A DNA stretch of 7,719 bases from Spartobacteria bacterium UBA6821. GTDB lineage: Bacteria; Verrucomicrobiota; Verrucomicrobiia; Chthoniobacterales; UBA6821. Below are positions 7,422-7,719 of this stretch, one piece after another; the stretch's first letter is position 1; the number at the start of each line of letters is the position of its first letter. Location of the stretch: NCBI GenBank assembly GCA_002452515.1, contig DKEN01000055.1, positions 42,851-50,569 on the forward strand, in the 5' to 3' direction. The notes beneath the pieces were generated by a model. The model was not told the DNA's origin and did no database searches. It was given only the letters and a program-made list of their open reading frames with translations. Both the position numbers and the translations under genes were made by a program.

Positions 7422-7719
7422 GCTGATTCCTGAGCGGCAAGTTGGCTGGGCTTAGGAAGCCGAGCCTGCTGTGTGGCCTGAAGGTGTTGTATTCGTTGCG
7501 GTTATCGTCGATCACCATGCGGGCTTCGGCAAGTGTCCAGCACTGCTCCTTGTTGAGACATTCGTCCCGGAGGCGTCCATGGGAACTCTATACATAGCCG
7601 TTTTGATTCGACTCTCGCCTCACCCTTCGGACCCTCCTTCGAAGGCTCTATGTCGCTGCTGCTCAATTGCCATGGACTGCGTGGCTTGATGTAAATCGTC
7701 TTGATCCGGTTTTCGCCAA
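7393..7719 (-). pseudogene. IS3-family transposase (OrfB, DDE integrase core), decayed 3' end
   Basis: Reading leftward from 7717, the frame gives RIKTIYIKPRSPW, the strand and turn just before the last catalytic glutamate of IS3-family OrfB transposases. After a 64-bp interruption the frame resumes as QNGYV, a TAG codon, then SSHGRLRDECLN, LAEARMVIDD, NEYNTFRPHSRLGF and SPANLP, ending at a TAG at 7395-7393. In the family the TAG position is a glutamate in 'NGYVESFHGRLRDE', so GAG has become TAG (7590-7588). The gene is dead twice over: a frameshifting insertion and a nonsense codon. The rest of the element lies beyond the right edge, and no terminal inverted repeat can be placed inside the window. 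The remnant overlaps the first codons of the long form of the membrane-protein gene. Confidence 0.88.
7606..7669. repeat. 64-bp palindrome-bearing insertion inside the transposase remnant
   Basis: Removing these 64 bases joins SPW to QNGYV in one frame, restoring the family sequence, so they are a secondary insertion. A CAA trinucleotide (minus strand) is present at both edges, which fits a 3-bp target duplication. Inside, on the plus strand, CCTTCG (7624-7629) can pair with CGAAGG (7640-7645), and CCTTCGAAGG (7636-7645) is a perfect 10-bp palindrome. Short G+C-rich palindromic units of this size resemble REP-like or other dispersed small repeats, but only one copy is seen in the window. Confidence 0.6.

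Noticed and set aside
7471..7689. A 72-codon plus-strand frame at the right end.
   Set aside because: It lies opposite the IS3 transposase remnant and the inserted repeat, whose minus-strand reading explains the sequence.
1..7719. CRISPR arrays, tRNA, rRNA, or phage-defence genes.
   Set aside because: No regularly spaced repeats, no cloverleaf or rRNA-like stretch, and all long frames are accounted for by glycan genes and one transposase remnant.

Overview
The window is a stretch of a cell-surface polysaccharide (O-antigen or exopolysaccharide type) locus from a bacterium, most likely Gram-negative. Six complete genes and one gene cut by the left edge all lie on the minus strand, so transcription runs from right to left. 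The lineage cannot be fixed from sequence alone. Shine-Dalgarno signals are weak in front of most genes. A Verrucomicrobiota-like background is possible but is only an impression.

In transcription order (right to left): (i) 7393-7719 is the decayed 3' end of an IS3-family transposase, broken by a nonsense codon and by a 64-bp palindrome-bearing insertion. (ii) 4911-7421 is a large polytopic membrane protein of the YfhO/GT-C type, whose long-form start codon lies inside the insertion-sequence remnant. (iii) 3992-4891 is rfbA (rmlA) and 3445-3990 is rfbC (rmlC), two of the four dTDP-L-rhamnose genes; rfbB and rfbD are not in the window. (iv) 3226-3444 is the largest gap between minus-strand genes. 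It holds a hairpin and a 41-codon ORF with a strong ribosome binding site, both on the plus strand. (v) 2467-3225 is a family 2 glycosyltransferase resembling dolichyl/polyprenyl-phosphate sugar synthases. (vi) 1332-2399 is an FkbM-type methyltransferase. (vii) 365-1285 is an uncharacterised GT-A-like protein starting with GTG. (viii) 1-246 is the start of a PAPS-dependent sulfotransferase that runs off the left edge.

As a pathway, RfbA and RfbC feed dTDP-rhamnose synthesis. The family 2 enzyme probably charges a lipid carrier with a sugar, and the YfhO-like protein is a plausible acceptor-side membrane enzyme or GT-C transferase using such a donor. The FkbM methyltransferase, GT-A-like protein and sulfotransferase would decorate the glycan. 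Base composition, sampled by eye, falls from about 45-58% G+C in most of the rfb and membrane-protein part to about 25-48% in the left part. This fits a conserved nucleotide-sugar end joined to a variable cassette.

I see no clearly new system. The points most worth a second look are the plus-strand hairpin and small ORF in the 3.3-kb gap, the insertion inside the transposase remnant, and the possible capture of an insertion-sequence tail as the 5' end of the membrane-protein gene.
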